A DNA stretch of 59,792 nt, from the NCBI RefSeq assembly GCF_902498995.1, contig NZ_CABVLY010000040.1:1-59792 (forward strand), given 5' to 3'. Every line of letters starts with the position of its first letter. The stretch's first letter is position 1. The translations under genes and the position numbers were made by a program. The notes beneath the pieces were generated by a model. That model was not told the origin of the DNA. It did not search any database and worked only from the letters and a program-made list of their open reading frames with translations. Of this stretch, positions 8,288 to 16,900 are shown one piece after another. This DNA is from Burkholderia anthina. Lineage in GTDB: Bacteria > Pseudomonadota > Gammaproteobacteria > Burkholderiales > Burkholderiaceae.

Positions 8288-10582
8288 ATGGTTACGACAC
8301 ACAACCTCGGTTTTCCGCGCATCGGCGCGAAGCGCGAACTCAAGTTCGGTCTCGAACGCTACTGGAAGGGCGAATCGTCGCGCGACGAGCTGAAGGCGCT
8401 CGGGGCCGAGCTGCGCCAGCGTCACTGGCGCGCCCAGCGCGAGCTGGATCTGGCGCCGATCGGCGACTTCGCGTTCTACGACCAGGTGCTCGACATGAGC
8501 TTCACGCTCGGCAACCTGCCCAAGCGCGTGCAGGGCTTCCACGGCGACGCGCTCGACAACTATTTCCGCGTGGCGCGCGGCCGCTCGGCGCAATCGGCGG
8601 AAGAACATGCCGCGTGCTGCGGCGGCGTCTCGGCCGGCGAAATGACGAAGTGGTTCGACACGAACTATCACTACATCGTCCCGGAATTCCACGCGGACAC
8701 GAACTTCTCGCTCGATCCGTCGCGCCTGCTCCAGCAACTGGCCGAAGCGCAGGCGCTGGGCGTCGCCGCGAAGCCGGTGATCCTCGGGCCCGTCACGTAC
8801 CTGTGGCTCGGCAAGTCGAAGGACGATTCTGATCGCCTCGCACTGCTGCCGAAGCTGCTGCCGGTGTACGGCGCGCTGCTCGACACGCTGACCGCACAGG
8901 GCGTCGAATGGGTGCAGATCGACGAACCGATCCTCGTCACCGAACTCGACGCCGAATGGCGCCAGGCATTCCGCACTGCTTACGCGGCGCTGGAAACGCG
9001 TCGCATCAAGCTGCTGCTCGCGACGTACTTCGGCCAGTTGCAGGACAACCTGACGCTCGCGGCGTCGCTGCCGGTCGACGGCCTGCACATCGACGCGATC
9101 AATGGCCGCGACGAAATCGACGCGCTGGTGCGTGAATTGCCGGCCGAGCGCGTGCTGTCGGTGGGCGCGATCAACGGCCGCAACATCTGGAAGACGGACC
9201 TGAACGCAGCACTCGACTGGCTCGAGCCGCTCGCGAAGCAACTGGGCGAGCGCCTGTGGCTCGCGCCGTCGTGCTCGCTGCTGCACGTGCCGGTCGATCT
9301 CGCTAGCGAAGAAAAGCTCGACGCGGAAATCCGCTCGTGGCTCGCGTTCGCGCTGCAGAAGCTCGACGAACTGAAGGTGCTCGCGACCGCGCTGAACGAA
9401 GGCCGCGACAAGGTGGCCGACGCGCTTGCCGCGAATGCCGCCGCGATCGACTCGCGCCGCCGCTCGCCGCGCGTGAACAACCCGACGGTAAAGGCCGCGA
9501 TCGCACGCATCGACGCGCAGCTCGGCAACCGCGCGAGCCCGTACACGGAGCGCGCGCCGAAGCAGTCGGCACGACTGAACCTGCCGGCCTTCCCGACGAC
9601 GACGATCGGTTCGTTCCCGCAGACCGGCGAGATCCGCCAGGCGCGCAGCCAGTTCAAGGCGGGCGCGCTGGATGAAGCCGGCTACCGCGCGGCGATGCAG
9701 GCCGAGATCGAGCGCAGCGTCCGCGAACAGGAATCGCTCGAACTCGACGTGCTCGTGCACGGCGAAGCGGAACGCAACGACATGGTCGAATACTTCGGCG
9801 AACAGCTCGACGGCTACGCGTTCAGCCAGTTCGGCTGGGTGCAGTCGTACGGTTCGCGCTGCGTGAAGCCGCCGATCCTGTTCGGCGACATCAGCCGTCC
9901 GAAGGCGATGACGGTCGAATGGATCACGTATGCGCAGTCGCTGACGAACAAGCCGATGAAGGGCATGCTGACCGGCCCGGTGACGATCCTGAACTGGTCG
10001 TTCGTCCGCGACGACCAGCCGCGCTCGGTGTCGTGCTGCCAGCTTGCGCTCGCGATCCGCGAGGAAGTGCTCGATCTCGAGAAGGCCGGCGTGCGCGTGA
10101 TCCAGATCGACGAGGCCGCACTGCGTGAAGGGCTGCCGCTGCGCCGCGCGCAATGGGGCGAGTACCTGAAGTGGGCCGTCGAGTCGTTCCGCATCACCGC
10201 GAACGGCGTGCAGGACGACACGCAGATCCACACGCACATGTGCTATTCGGAGTTCAACGACATCATCGCGTCGATCGCCGACATGGATGCCGATGTGATC
10301 ACGATCGAGACGTCGCGCTCGGATATGGAACTGCTCGACGCGTTCGACACCTTCAAGTATCCGAACGAAATCGGGCCGGGCGTGTACGACATCCACTCGC
10401 CGAACATCCCGACGCAGGATCACATCGTCGGCCTGATGAAGAAGGCGGCCGAGCGGATTCCGGCGGCGCGTTTGTGGGTGAACCCGGACTGCGGCCTGAA
10501 GACGCGTCAGTGGGCGGAAGTGATTCCGGCGCTGACGAACATGGTCGCTGCCGCGAAGACGCTGCGTAACCAGGTGCAATGA
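8288..10582 (+). CDS. metE: Cobalamin-independent methionine synthase
   Basis: 5-Methyltetrahydropteroyltriglutamate-homocysteine methyltransferase, 764 aa, which transfers the methyl group of polyglutamylated methyl-folate to homocysteine in the last step of methionine synthesis. Both barrels are intact: an N-terminal half starting with LGFPRIGAKRELKF and a C-terminal catalytic half starting near LPAFPTTTIGSFPQT. The zinc ligands are visible as His650 and Cys652 in HTHMCYSEF, a glutamate near 674, and Cys735 in WVNPDCGLKTR. It diverges from a MetR-like regulator. Having the B12-independent enzyme beside a B12-riboswitch locus is thematically coherent but they are separate transcripts. Confidence 0.97.
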   Translation: MVTTHNLGFPRIGAKRELKFGLERYWKGESSRDELKALGAELRQRHWRAQRELDLAPIGDFAFYDQVLDMSFTLGNLPKRVQGFHGDALDNYFRVARGRSAQSAEEHAACCGGVSAGEMTKWFDTNYHYIVPEFHADTNFSLDPSRLLQQLAEAQALGVAAKPVILGPVTYLWLGKSKDDSDRLALLPKLLPVYGALLDTLTAQGVEWVQIDEPILVTELDAEWRQAFRTAYAALETRRIKLLLATYFGQLQDNLTLAASLPVDGLHIDAINGRDEIDALVRELPAERVLSVGAINGRNIWKTDLNAALDWLEPLAKQLGERLWLAPSCSLLHVPVDLASEEKLDAEIRSWLAFALQKLDELKVLATALNEGRDKVADALAANAAAIDSRRRSPRVNNPTVKAAIARIDAQLGNRASPYTERAPKQSARLNLPAFPTTTIGSFPQTGEIRQARSQFKAGALDEAGYRAAMQAEIERSVREQESLELDVLVHGEAERNDMVEYFGEQLDGYAFSQFGWVQSYGSRCVKPPILFGDISRPKAMTVEWITYAQSLTNKPMKGMLTGPVTILNWSFVRDDQPRSVSCCQLALAIREEVLDLEKAGVRVIQIDEAALREGLPLRRAQWGEYLKWAVESFRITANGVQDDTQIHTHMCYSEFNDIIASIADMDADVITIETSRSDMELLDAFDTFKYPNEIGPGVYDIHSPNIPTQDHIVGLMKKAAERIPAARLWVNPDCGLKTRQWAEVIPALTNMVAAAKTLRNQVQ

Positions 10583-10662
10583 CGCAGGTGCAATAACGCA
10601 CGAACGCTGCACGCCTGCTGTCCCGATCGTCGATCGGCGGCGGGCGTTGCACCGGTTCGGAC

Positions 10663-10685
10663 CGTCCCGGGCAAGCCTCGGGACG
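10663..10685 (+). terminator. Hairpin between metE and the glyA remnant
   Basis: CGTCCCGGG (10663-10671) can pair with CCTCGGGACG (10676-10685) around CAAG with one bulged T. It lacks a clean U-tract; it may end metE transcription or lie in the leader of the glyA remnant. Confidence 0.35.
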
Positions 10686-10725
10686 TGTCGTTTCGACTGT
10701 TTGATTTTCAAGGGCCATTCCCGCC

Positions 10726-11022
10726 ATGTTCGAACGCAATCGCTACCCGCTCGACCAGACCGATCCGGAACTGGTCGATGCCATTCAACAAGAAAATCGC
10801 CGCCGGGAAGCGCACATCGGGCCGATCGCGTCGGAAAACTGCACGAGCCCGGCCGTGATGGCCGCACAGGGCTCGCAGCTCGCGAACAAGTACGCGGAAG
10901 GTTATCCGGGCAAGCGCTACTACGGCGGCTGCGAACACGCCGACATCGTCGAGCAGTTGGCGATCGGCCGCGTGCGCGCGCAAGTGGCCGAGCTGACGCG
11001 CCGCTTCCCCGCGTATTCGTGA
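10726..11022 (+). pseudogene. glyA: Internally deleted serine hydroxymethyltransferase remnant
   Basis: A 98-aa open frame whose first 80 residues are the N-terminus of GlyA (FERNRYPLDQTDPELVDAIQ, GPIASENCTS, NKYAEGYPGKRYYGGCEHAD), and whose last 17 or so (RVRAQVAELTRRFPAYS) match the extreme C-terminus of the same enzyme. The middle of a normal protein of about 415 aa, including the PLP-binding lysine, is missing, and the join is in frame. It cannot be an active serine hydroxymethyltransferase. Its place after metE suggests an ancestral metE-glyA one-carbon arrangement. The unknown gene at 11044 starts 21 bases after its stop, so the remnant may persist because it still carries transcription into the queH pair. 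Confidence 0.85.
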
Positions 11023-11043
11023 CGGCGCGCTGAGGAGGCGACG

Positions 11044-11346
11044 GTGAGGAGCGCGGCGAACGATGCGATCGAGCGGCTGTTGGGCGCGATCGAGGAAGAC
11101 GGCGACGATTGCTGGGCGATGTACGAGGAGATCGGGCGTGTGGTCGTCGGCCGGCTGCGGCTCGCCGACCGCGATGCGTTGCGCACCATCGCCCGCGCGT
11201 GGGTCGCGAGCGACGACGCGCAGGCCGCGCTGGTCGACACGGATCGCCATTCGCCGGACCTCGATGCGGCGAGGGACCGCGCGGAGCATGTCGATGCCGT
11301 GTTCCGCGACGTGATCCGGAAAGTGCTTTTCCCGGACGCGACATGA
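11044..11346 (+). CDS. Unknown 100-aa protein coupled to queH
   Basis: A small acidic helical protein of 100 aa that I do not recognise. It begins with GTG after a strong GAGGAGG site and ends with ATGA, so its stop overlaps the queH start. This means translational coupling and probably a shared role or at least shared expression. The sequence is rich in Asp, Glu, Arg and Ala (for example LLGAIEEDGDDCWAMYEEIG) with no signal peptide or membrane segment. No catalytic motif is visible. Position with queH suggests a tRNA-modification or cofactor context, which is inference only. Confidence 0.7.
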   Translation: MRSAANDAIERLLGAIEEDGDDCWAMYEEIGRVVVGRLRLADRDALRTIARAWVASDDAQAALVDTDRHSPDLDAARDRAEHVDAVFRDVIRKVLFPDAT

Positions 11347-12020
11347 CGACGCTCGACGAGCGCAAGCCGCTTCCGCTGCCCGGCGGCCATCGCAGGGTAC
11401 TGCTGCATTCGTGCTGCGCGCCTTGCTCGGGCGAAGTGATGGAAGCGATGCTCGCATCGGGCATCGACTACACGATCTTCTTCTACAACCCGAACATTCA
11501 TCCGCGCAAGGAATACGAACTGCGCAAGGACGAGAACGTCCGCTTCGCCGACAAGTTCGGCATCCCGTTCGTCGATGCCGACTACGATCGCGACAACTGG
11601 TTCGAGCGCGCACGGGGGATGGAGCACGAACCCGAACGCGGCGTCCGCTGCACGATGTGTTTCGACATGCGTTTCGAACGTACCGCCCTCTATGCGCACG
11701 AGCACGGCTTTCCCGTGATCACCAGTTCGCTCGGCATCTCGCGCTGGAAGACCATGCGGCAGATCAACGACTGCGGCGTGCGTGCGGCGGCGCGCTATCC
11801 GGGGTTGGCCTACTGGGAATACAACTGGCGCAAGGGCGGCGGTTCGGCGCGCATGATCGAGATCAGCAAGCGCGAGGCGTTCTATCAGCAGGAGTACTGC
11901 GGATGTGCATACTCGCTGCGCGATACTAACCTGCAGCGCAAGGCGAACGATCGCGAGCCGATCCGGATCGGCGTGAAGTATTACGGCGTCGACTCGTCCG
12001 ACGACGATGCGGCATGCTGA
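11343..12020 (+). CDS. queH: Epoxyqueuosine reductase QueH
   Basis: A 225-aa protein of the QueH (former DUF208) family, which reduces epoxyqueuosine to queuosine in tRNA and replaces the unrelated B12-dependent QueG. The metal and cluster cysteines are present: LLHSCCAPCSGEVMEA at the N-terminus, RCTMCFDMRFERT in the middle and QEYCGCAYSL near the end. Family motifs FFYNPNIHPRKEYELR and TSSLGISRWK are intact. It overlaps the preceding 100-aa gene by four bases. QueH is a cobalamin-independent solution to the same step, as MetE is for methionine, so this short region groups two B12-sparing enzymes. Confidence 0.95.
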   Translation: MTTLDERKPLPLPGGHRRVLLHSCCAPCSGEVMEAMLASGIDYTIFFYNPNIHPRKEYELRKDENVRFADKFGIPFVDADYDRDNWFERARGMEHEPERGVRCTMCFDMRFERTALYAHEHGFPVITSSLGISRWKTMRQINDCGVRAAARYPGLAYWEYNWRKGGGSARMIEISKREAFYQQEYCGCAYSLRDTNLQRKANDREPIRIGVKYYGVDSSDDDAAC

Positions 12021-12077
12021 CGGTTGCGTCGCGATGCCGCTCATCCACGGTCATGCGGCCGCGCGGCAATCGCGCGT

Positions 12078-12863
12078 TCATTTCAGCGACAGATAGCGCT
12101 GCGGTGCGTCGCCGGTGACGTGCCGGAACATCGCGATGAACGCGCTTGCGCTGCTGTAGCCGAGATCCTTCGATACCTGGGCGACCGTCTGGCCCAGCGT
12201 CAGGCGCGTGATCGCTTCCGCCACGCGCATCTGCTGCCGCCACGCCACGAACGTCAGCCCCGTTTCCGCATGCAGGCGGCGGGCGAGCGTGCGCCCGCTC
12301 GCACCGAACTGCGCGCCCCAGAAGTCGAGCGTCAGGTCGCTCGCCGGGTCGTTCATCATGTGTTCGCACATTCCGAGCAGGCGCGGATCGCGCGGCAGCG
12401 GAACGCCTGGTTCGGGCAGCGCCGGCGTGTCGGCCATCACTTTCAGCAGCAGCGGCGCCGATAGCGCCGCGCGGCTGCTGCGCACATGCTCGTCGCCGTC
12501 GTCGGCCAGCGTAACGGCCAGTTCGCGCAGCAATGGCGACACGGCGATCACGGCCGGCTCGCGCCATGACCACGGGAAGGCCTCGGGCTCGACGTAGACG
12601 CTGCAGAGCAGCCCGTCGCCGACCGCGTGCAGTTCATGGTCGATATCGGACGGCAGCCATACCGCGCGCGACTGCGGCAGGGTCCACGTGCGCGACGGCG
12701 TCAGCACGCGGACGACACCTTGCGCCGCGAACACGAGCTGGCCGTGGCGGTGCTGGTGCCATATCACGCGATCGCCGTGGCGATAGGGCCTGACGGACGC
12801 GACGATGTCGTGCGGCAGCGGCACGCGTACGGTCGGGTAACGCTTGAGCAGAAACGTCTTCAT
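12078..12863 (-). CDS. AraC-family transcriptional regulator with cupin sensor
   Basis: A 261-aa regulator with an N-terminal cupin-like sensing domain (HQHRHGQLVFAAQGVVRVLT) and a C-terminal AraC double helix-turn-helix (LARRLHAETGLTFVAWRQQM, then VSKDLGYSSASAFIAMFRHV). It is divergent from the TonB-dependent receptor gene, with a Fur-like box between them, so it may control that receptor in response to its ligand, as AraC-type siderophore regulators do; the cupin type is also common in unrelated AraC proteins. The frame is open to a GTG at 12908; I chose the ATG at 12863, but the start is uncertain. Confidence 0.85.
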   Translation of the reverse strand: MKTFLLKRYPTVRVPLPHDIVASVRPYRHGDRVIWHQHRHGQLVFAAQGVVRVLTPSRTWTLPQSRAVWLPSDIDHELHAVGDGLLCSVYVEPEAFPWSWREPAVIAVSPLLRELAVTLADDGDEHVRSSRAALSAPLLLKVMADTPALPEPGVPLPRDPRLLGMCEHMMNDPASDLTLDFWGAQFGASGRTLARRLHAETGLTFVAWRQQMRVAEAITRLTLGQTVAQVSKDLGYSSASAFIAMFRHVTGDAPQRYLSLK

Positions 12864-13010
12864 CGGTCGTGGTCGCGAGACGGGCCGGCGGCCATATCGC
12901 GAATTCACCTCATCTTGTCAAAAAATCGATATCGGTTGTCAGCCTTTCTTTCGGGCGACCCGATAAGCTCCTTACCTGGCAAGGCTTCAGGGCGCATACC
13001 CTGACGATTG

Positions 13011-13029
13011 ATTAATGATTCTCATTCTC
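13011..13029. promoter_or_regulatory. Fur-box-like iron operator
   Basis: ATTAATGATTCTCATTCTC matches the 19-bp Fur consensus (GATAATGATAATCATTATC) at about 14 positions, with the TAATGAT core and TCATT half intact. It lies between the AraC gene and the TonB receptor gene and could govern both. The receptor start is about 200 bases downstream, leaving a long leader (13030-13228) with a CCCGCC/GGCGGG hairpin. Confidence 0.7.
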
Positions 13030-13228
13030 GTCATTGTCTCACGGCCGGTTCGCCGGCGAGCGATACGCGAATGAGCGGCACGGCCCGGCGTGCCGGCGCA
13101 TCGCGTGCGGTAACCGGGGCAACGAGGTCCGATCGGGCCCGCATACAAGAACCGTCCCCCCAGGAAGCTGTCGCGCCCGCCACCGGCGGGAGGACTTCGT
13201 TCGTCTTTTCAACCGTGGGATGAGTGCA

Positions 13229-15430
13229 ATGAGAACAACAATGGATCGCTCGGGGACGCTGCGCGCGTCGACGATCGCATGGCGGCTGCGGGCGCCGTGC
13301 CTGACGCCGCTGGCGCTGGCGATGCTCGGCATCGCGTCGCCGTGCGTGCGGGCACAGGCCGTGCCGGGTGCGAACGGCGACGTGCTGCCGGCCGTGAGCG
13401 TCACCGCGACCGTGTCGCCCGACGCGACGACCGAAGGCTCGGGGACGTATGCGGCGAAGCGCGCCACGATCGCGGGCCGGACGGCGGAGCGCGTGAAGGA
13501 CATCCCGCGCTCGGTGTCGGTGATGACGCGCCGGCAGATGGACGACCAGAACCTGACGACGATCCAGGACGCGCTGCGCTATGTGACGGGCGTGACGTCG
13601 GTCGACTACGGCGACGGCACCGCGTATTTCCGTGCGCGCGGCACGCAGCTCGGCATCGAGTTCGACGGCGTGCCGATCGCAAGCGGGCTGCAATACAAGC
13701 AGCAGTTCGATCTCGCGATGTACGACCGCATCGAGGTGCAGCGCGGTCCGGCCGGCGTGATCGACGGTGCGGGCGAACCCGGCGGCACGGTCAATCTCGT
13801 GCGCAAGCGGCCGCAGGATCAGTTCCATCTGTCGACCGAGACGCAGATCGGTTCGTTCGGCAGCGTGCGCCAGATGATCGACGTGACGGGGCCGCTGAAC
13901 AAGGACGGCTCGCTGCGCGGTCGCGCGGTGCTGGTCGGCAGCGACGGGCTCGAATCGGTCGACAGGACGCGCAGCAAGAACGTGATGGCGTATGGCGCGA
14001 TCGACTACGACTTCTCGCCGCGCACGACGCTGTCGCTGTCGGCCGCCTATCAGGTGTCGCCGGTCTCGGGCCTCGACTACGGGGCGGCCGGTGTCGTCAA
14101 TGCATCGATGACCAGCCTCACGGGGCGCGTGCCGGGCGCGTATACGCAGAACTTCAGCCCGAGCTGGAACTACTCGTATACGTCGGTGCAGGAGGTGAAC
14201 GGCAATCTCGTGCACCGCTTCGCGAACGACTGGACGTCGTCGACCACGCTGTTCTACCGGCACGAGCTGTTGAAGGGGTATTACGCGTATGCGGGCCCCG
14301 GTTCGCTGCCGAACGGGCTCGCGTGGTTCGGCGACCAGCGGCAGCGCAACACGATCGACTGGTTCGGCGCGGACACCAACGTATCGGGCCCGGTGCGGCT
14401 GTTCGGGCGGACCCACACGCTGACGTTCGGCGCGAACTACACGGTGATGTCGACGACGGCCCATTCCGGCTATGTCGCGCTCAACGGGCCGTACGGCGGC
14501 GACGCCGGACTCTACAGCCTGTTCGATCCGAACGCGGTGCCGGCGGTCGACGTGCCGTTCACGTACGGCGAGAACGACCGCACCGTGCAGTACGGCTTCT
14601 ATGCGCAGGCGCGCATCCGTCTCGCGGATCCGCTGACGCTCGTGCTGGGCGGCCGTGAAGCATTCGTGCAGACGCGTTCGCAGACCTTGCTGCCGACCGT
14701 GGCGGACTGGACGACCGGCTCGCAGATCGATCACCGCTTCCTGCCGTCGGCGGGCCTCGTGTGGGACATCGTGCCGTGGCTGACCGCGTATGCGAACTAC
14801 TCGCGCTTCGTGACGCCGCAGACGGAGACCTTCTACGGCGGTGGCGGCCTGCCGCCGCGCACCGGCGAGCAGTACGAAGTGGGCGTGAAGGGCAGCTTCC
14901 TCGACGGCCGGCTCGACGCAACGGCCGCGCTGTTCCGGATCAACGACAACAACCGCGCGGTGGGGGATCCGGAGCATCCGAACTTTTCCCTGGCGCAGGG
15001 GCACGTACGTGACCAGGGCGTCGAACTCGAAGTGACGGGCCAGCCGGCGCCGGACTGGAACGTTTATGCGGGCTATACGTATCTGGATGCGGGTTACGAC
15101 AGCGGCAGCGACGCCTACCTGACGGACGGCACGGACCCGAAACACCTGTTCAAGCTGTCGACCAAGTACACGTTCTCGCGGGGCGTGTTGCGCGGTGTGT
15201 CGATCGGCGGCGGCGTGCTCGCGCAGACGAGCATCACGCGCGGCGTCGAACAGGGCGGATATGCGATCTTCAACGCGCAGGTCGGCTATCGCTTCAACAA
15301 GCATCTCGAAGCGTCGCTGCAATTGAACAACGTGTTCAACCGCGATTACTACATCCGTCCGCCGAGCCGGTTCTACAGCGTGTTCGGCGACAAGCGCAAC
15401 GTGATGCTCACGCTGCGTTCGGACTTCTGA
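13229..15430 (+). CDS. TonB-dependent siderophore receptor
   Basis: A 733-aa outer-membrane gated beta barrel of the FhuE/FoxA/FpvA type that takes up ferric siderophores with TonB energy. It has an N-terminal signal (hydrophobic LTPLALAMLGIASPCVRAQA), a TonB-box-like segment (AVSVTATVSP), a plug domain with DIPRSVSVMTRRQMDDQN and the hallmark VQRGPAGVIDGAGEPGGTVN, and a barrel ending in RNVMLTLRSDF with the C-terminal phenylalanine required for barrel insertion. Several upstream in-frame starts exist back to 13034; 13229 (or 13220) gives a normal signal peptide. There is no N-terminal signalling extension, which fits regulation by AraC and Fur rather than an ECF sigma factor. Ligand is unknown. 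Confidence 0.9.
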   Translation: MRTTMDRSGTLRASTIAWRLRAPCLTPLALAMLGIASPCVRAQAVPGANGDVLPAVSVTATVSPDATTEGSGTYAAKRATIAGRTAERVKDIPRSVSVMTRRQMDDQNLTTIQDALRYVTGVTSVDYGDGTAYFRARGTQLGIEFDGVPIASGLQYKQQFDLAMYDRIEVQRGPAGVIDGAGEPGGTVNLVRKRPQDQFHLSTETQIGSFGSVRQMIDVTGPLNKDGSLRGRAVLVGSDGLESVDRTRSKNVMAYGAIDYDFSPRTTLSLSAAYQVSPVSGLDYGAAGVVNASMTSLTGRVPGAYTQNFSPSWNYSYTSVQEVNGNLVHRFANDWTSSTTLFYRHELLKGYYAYAGPGSLPNGLAWFGDQRQRNTIDWFGADTNVSGPVRLFGRTHTLTFGANYTVMSTTAHSGYVALNGPYGGDAGLYSLFDPNAVPAVDVPFTYGENDRTVQYGFYAQARIRLADPLTLVLGGREAFVQTRSQTLLPTVADWTTGSQIDHRFLPSAGLVWDIVPWLTAYANYSRFVTPQTETFYGGGGLPPRTGEQYEVGVKGSFLDGRLDATAALFRINDNNRAVGDPEHPNFSLAQGHVRDQGVELEVTGQPAPDWNVYAGYTYLDAGYDSGSDAYLTDGTDPKHLFKLSTKYTFSRGVLRGVSIGGGVLAQTSITRGVEQGGYAIFNAQVGYRFNKHLEASLQLNNVFNRDYYIRPPSRFYSVFGDKRNVMLTLRSDF

Positions 15431-15440
15431 CGGCGGCAAT

Positions 15441-15470
15441 GAAAAAGGGCGGCACGATGTGCCGCCCTTC
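15441..15470 (-). terminator. Intrinsic terminator, MFS gene / TonB receptor convergence
   Basis: AAGGGCGGCA (15445-15454) and TGCCGCCCTT (15460-15469) form a perfect 10-bp stem around CGATG. On the minus strand the stem is followed by a T-run (complement of the A-run at 15442-15446), so it is a classic terminator for the leftward MFS gene and probably also stops the receptor transcript. Confidence 0.85.
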
Positions 15471-15517
15471 GCGGGAGATGACCGGGCGCGTGACGAAGCC
15501 GGCCCGGTACGTCGAGA

Positions 15518-16843
15518 TTACGCCGTGCGCGTGCCGCGCGGCAGCGGCGCGTTCGTCTTGTCCGGCGCACCGGCATCGTCGATGCTGACGCGGCGCGAGA
15601 TCAGCCACACGCACACCGACGACAGCACGGCGGCGCTCGTGTACTGGATCGCGAGCGGCCACCACTGCGGCGCGACGTTCTGCGCGATCAGCGTCGCGAC
15701 GAGCGGCGTGAGGCCGCCGGCGAGGGCGCCGCACACCTGGTACGCGATCGAGATCGCCGTGTAGCGGATGCGCGCGATGAAGATGCCGCTGACGAAGCCG
15801 GCGACCACCGAGTAGTAGCCCGATTCCGCGAGCGTCGCGAGACCGACGCCGACCGTGATCGACAGCGGCGTGCCCATATGCACGAGCGGCAGCATCACGA
15901 ACGGGACGATCGCGGCCCACGCGCCGGTGATCAGCAGCACCCGCGTCGTGCCGAAGCGCTGCGCGAGGAACGCGGCCGCGAGCTGCACGACGAACTGCAG
16001 CACGGCGACGATGGTCATGCAATGCAGCACCATCGACCGGTCGAGCGACAGGAACTGCGTCGCGTAGCTGATCATGAAGATGTTGCTGAAATACACGCCG
16101 GCGATCCCGTACACGTTCGCGCCGATCGCGAGCAACAGCAGCGGCCAGTACGTGAGCGCTTCGCGCACCGGGTTTTGCGCGGTGTTGCCGCTCTTTTTGA
16201 CTTCCTCGAACTCGGGCGACTCGGACACGCTTGCGCGGATCACGAACCCGACGGCCAGCAGCACGGCGCTCGCGAGGAACGGCACGCGCCAGCCCCAGCT
16301 CATCATGTCGTCCTTCGACAGCGTGCTGATCGCGCCGAACGCGAGCATCGACAGGATCAGGCCGCTCGCGCTGCCCAACTGCGCGAACGATGCGAAGAAC
16401 GTGCGCTTGCCTTCGGGCGCATGCTCGCCGGCGAGCAGCACCGCGCCGCCCCATTCGCCGCCGACCGCGATGCCTTGCAGCACGCGCATCAGCACGAGCA
16501 GGATCGGTGCGAGCATGCCGGCCTGCGCGTAGGTGGGCAATACGCCGATCGCGACGGTCGAGATCGCCATCAGCATCAGCGTCGCGAGCAGCGAGCGCTT
16601 GCGGCCGAAGCGGTCGCCGAGATAGCCGAACATCACGCCGCCGAGCGGTCGCGCGAAGAAGCCGACCGCGAACGAGCCGAACGACGCGAGCAGGCTGACG
16701 AAACGGCTTTCGCCGGGAAAGAACAGCGGCCCGAACACGATGGCGGCGGCGGTCGCATAGCTATAGAAGTCGTACCACTCGATCGTGGTGCCGACGAACG
16801 AAGCGAGCGCCGCCCGCTTCGGTTGCTTGATGGCAGTCCCCAT
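15518..16843 (-). CDS. MFS metabolite:H+ symporter (MHS family)
   Basis: A 441-aa, 12-helix permease of the metabolite:H+ symporter branch. It starts with the family's ALASFVGTTIEWYDFYSYATA signature (shortened here), followed by FFARPLGGVMFGYLGDRFGR (motif A) and VLQGIAVGGEWGGAVLLAGE. MHS proteins import organic acids, betaines and similar compounds. It follows the ureohydrolase gene by 57 bases on the same strand with an AGGAG site, so the two form an operon and this is the best candidate importer of the guanidino substrate. A strong terminator follows. Confidence 0.9.
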   Translation of the reverse strand: MGTAIKQPKRAALASFVGTTIEWYDFYSYATAAAIVFGPLFFPGESRFVSLLASFGSFAVGFFARPLGGVMFGYLGDRFGRKRSLLATLMLMAISTVAIGVLPTYAQAGMLAPILLVLMRVLQGIAVGGEWGGAVLLAGEHAPEGKRTFFASFAQLGSASGLILSMLAFGAISTLSKDDMMSWGWRVPFLASAVLLAVGFVIRASVSESPEFEEVKKSGNTAQNPVREALTYWPLLLLAIGANVYGIAGVYFSNIFMISYATQFLSLDRSMVLHCMTIVAVLQFVVQLAAAFLAQRFGTTRVLLITGAWAAIVPFVMLPLVHMGTPLSITVGVGLATLAESGYYSVVAGFVSGIFIARIRYTAISIAYQVCGALAGGLTPLVATLIAQNVAPQWWPLAIQYTSAAVLSSVCVWLISRRVSIDDAGAPDKTNAPLPRGTRTA

Positions 16844-16900
16844 CGTCGATGTGCTCCTCTGGAATCCTTTGATTTGGAATGGATCGTGTGCGTGCCGGGA

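Noticed and set aside
10583..10725. Possible folate or SAH riboswitch between metE and the glyA remnant
   Set aside because: I could not match the conserved core of tetrahydrofolate or SAH riboswitches; only a GC-rich hairpin is visible.
8132..11464. Very long open frame on the minus strand antisense to metE and queH
   Set aside because: GC-rich DNA leaves long antisense frames open. The translation is low-complexity and Arg/His/Gln-rich with no family pattern, while metE and queH on the plus strand are unmistakable.
13040..13210. Possible second cobalamin riboswitch before the TonB receptor
   Set aside because: An AGGAAGC-like stretch is present, but the other aptamer elements are missing and a Fur box explains control better.
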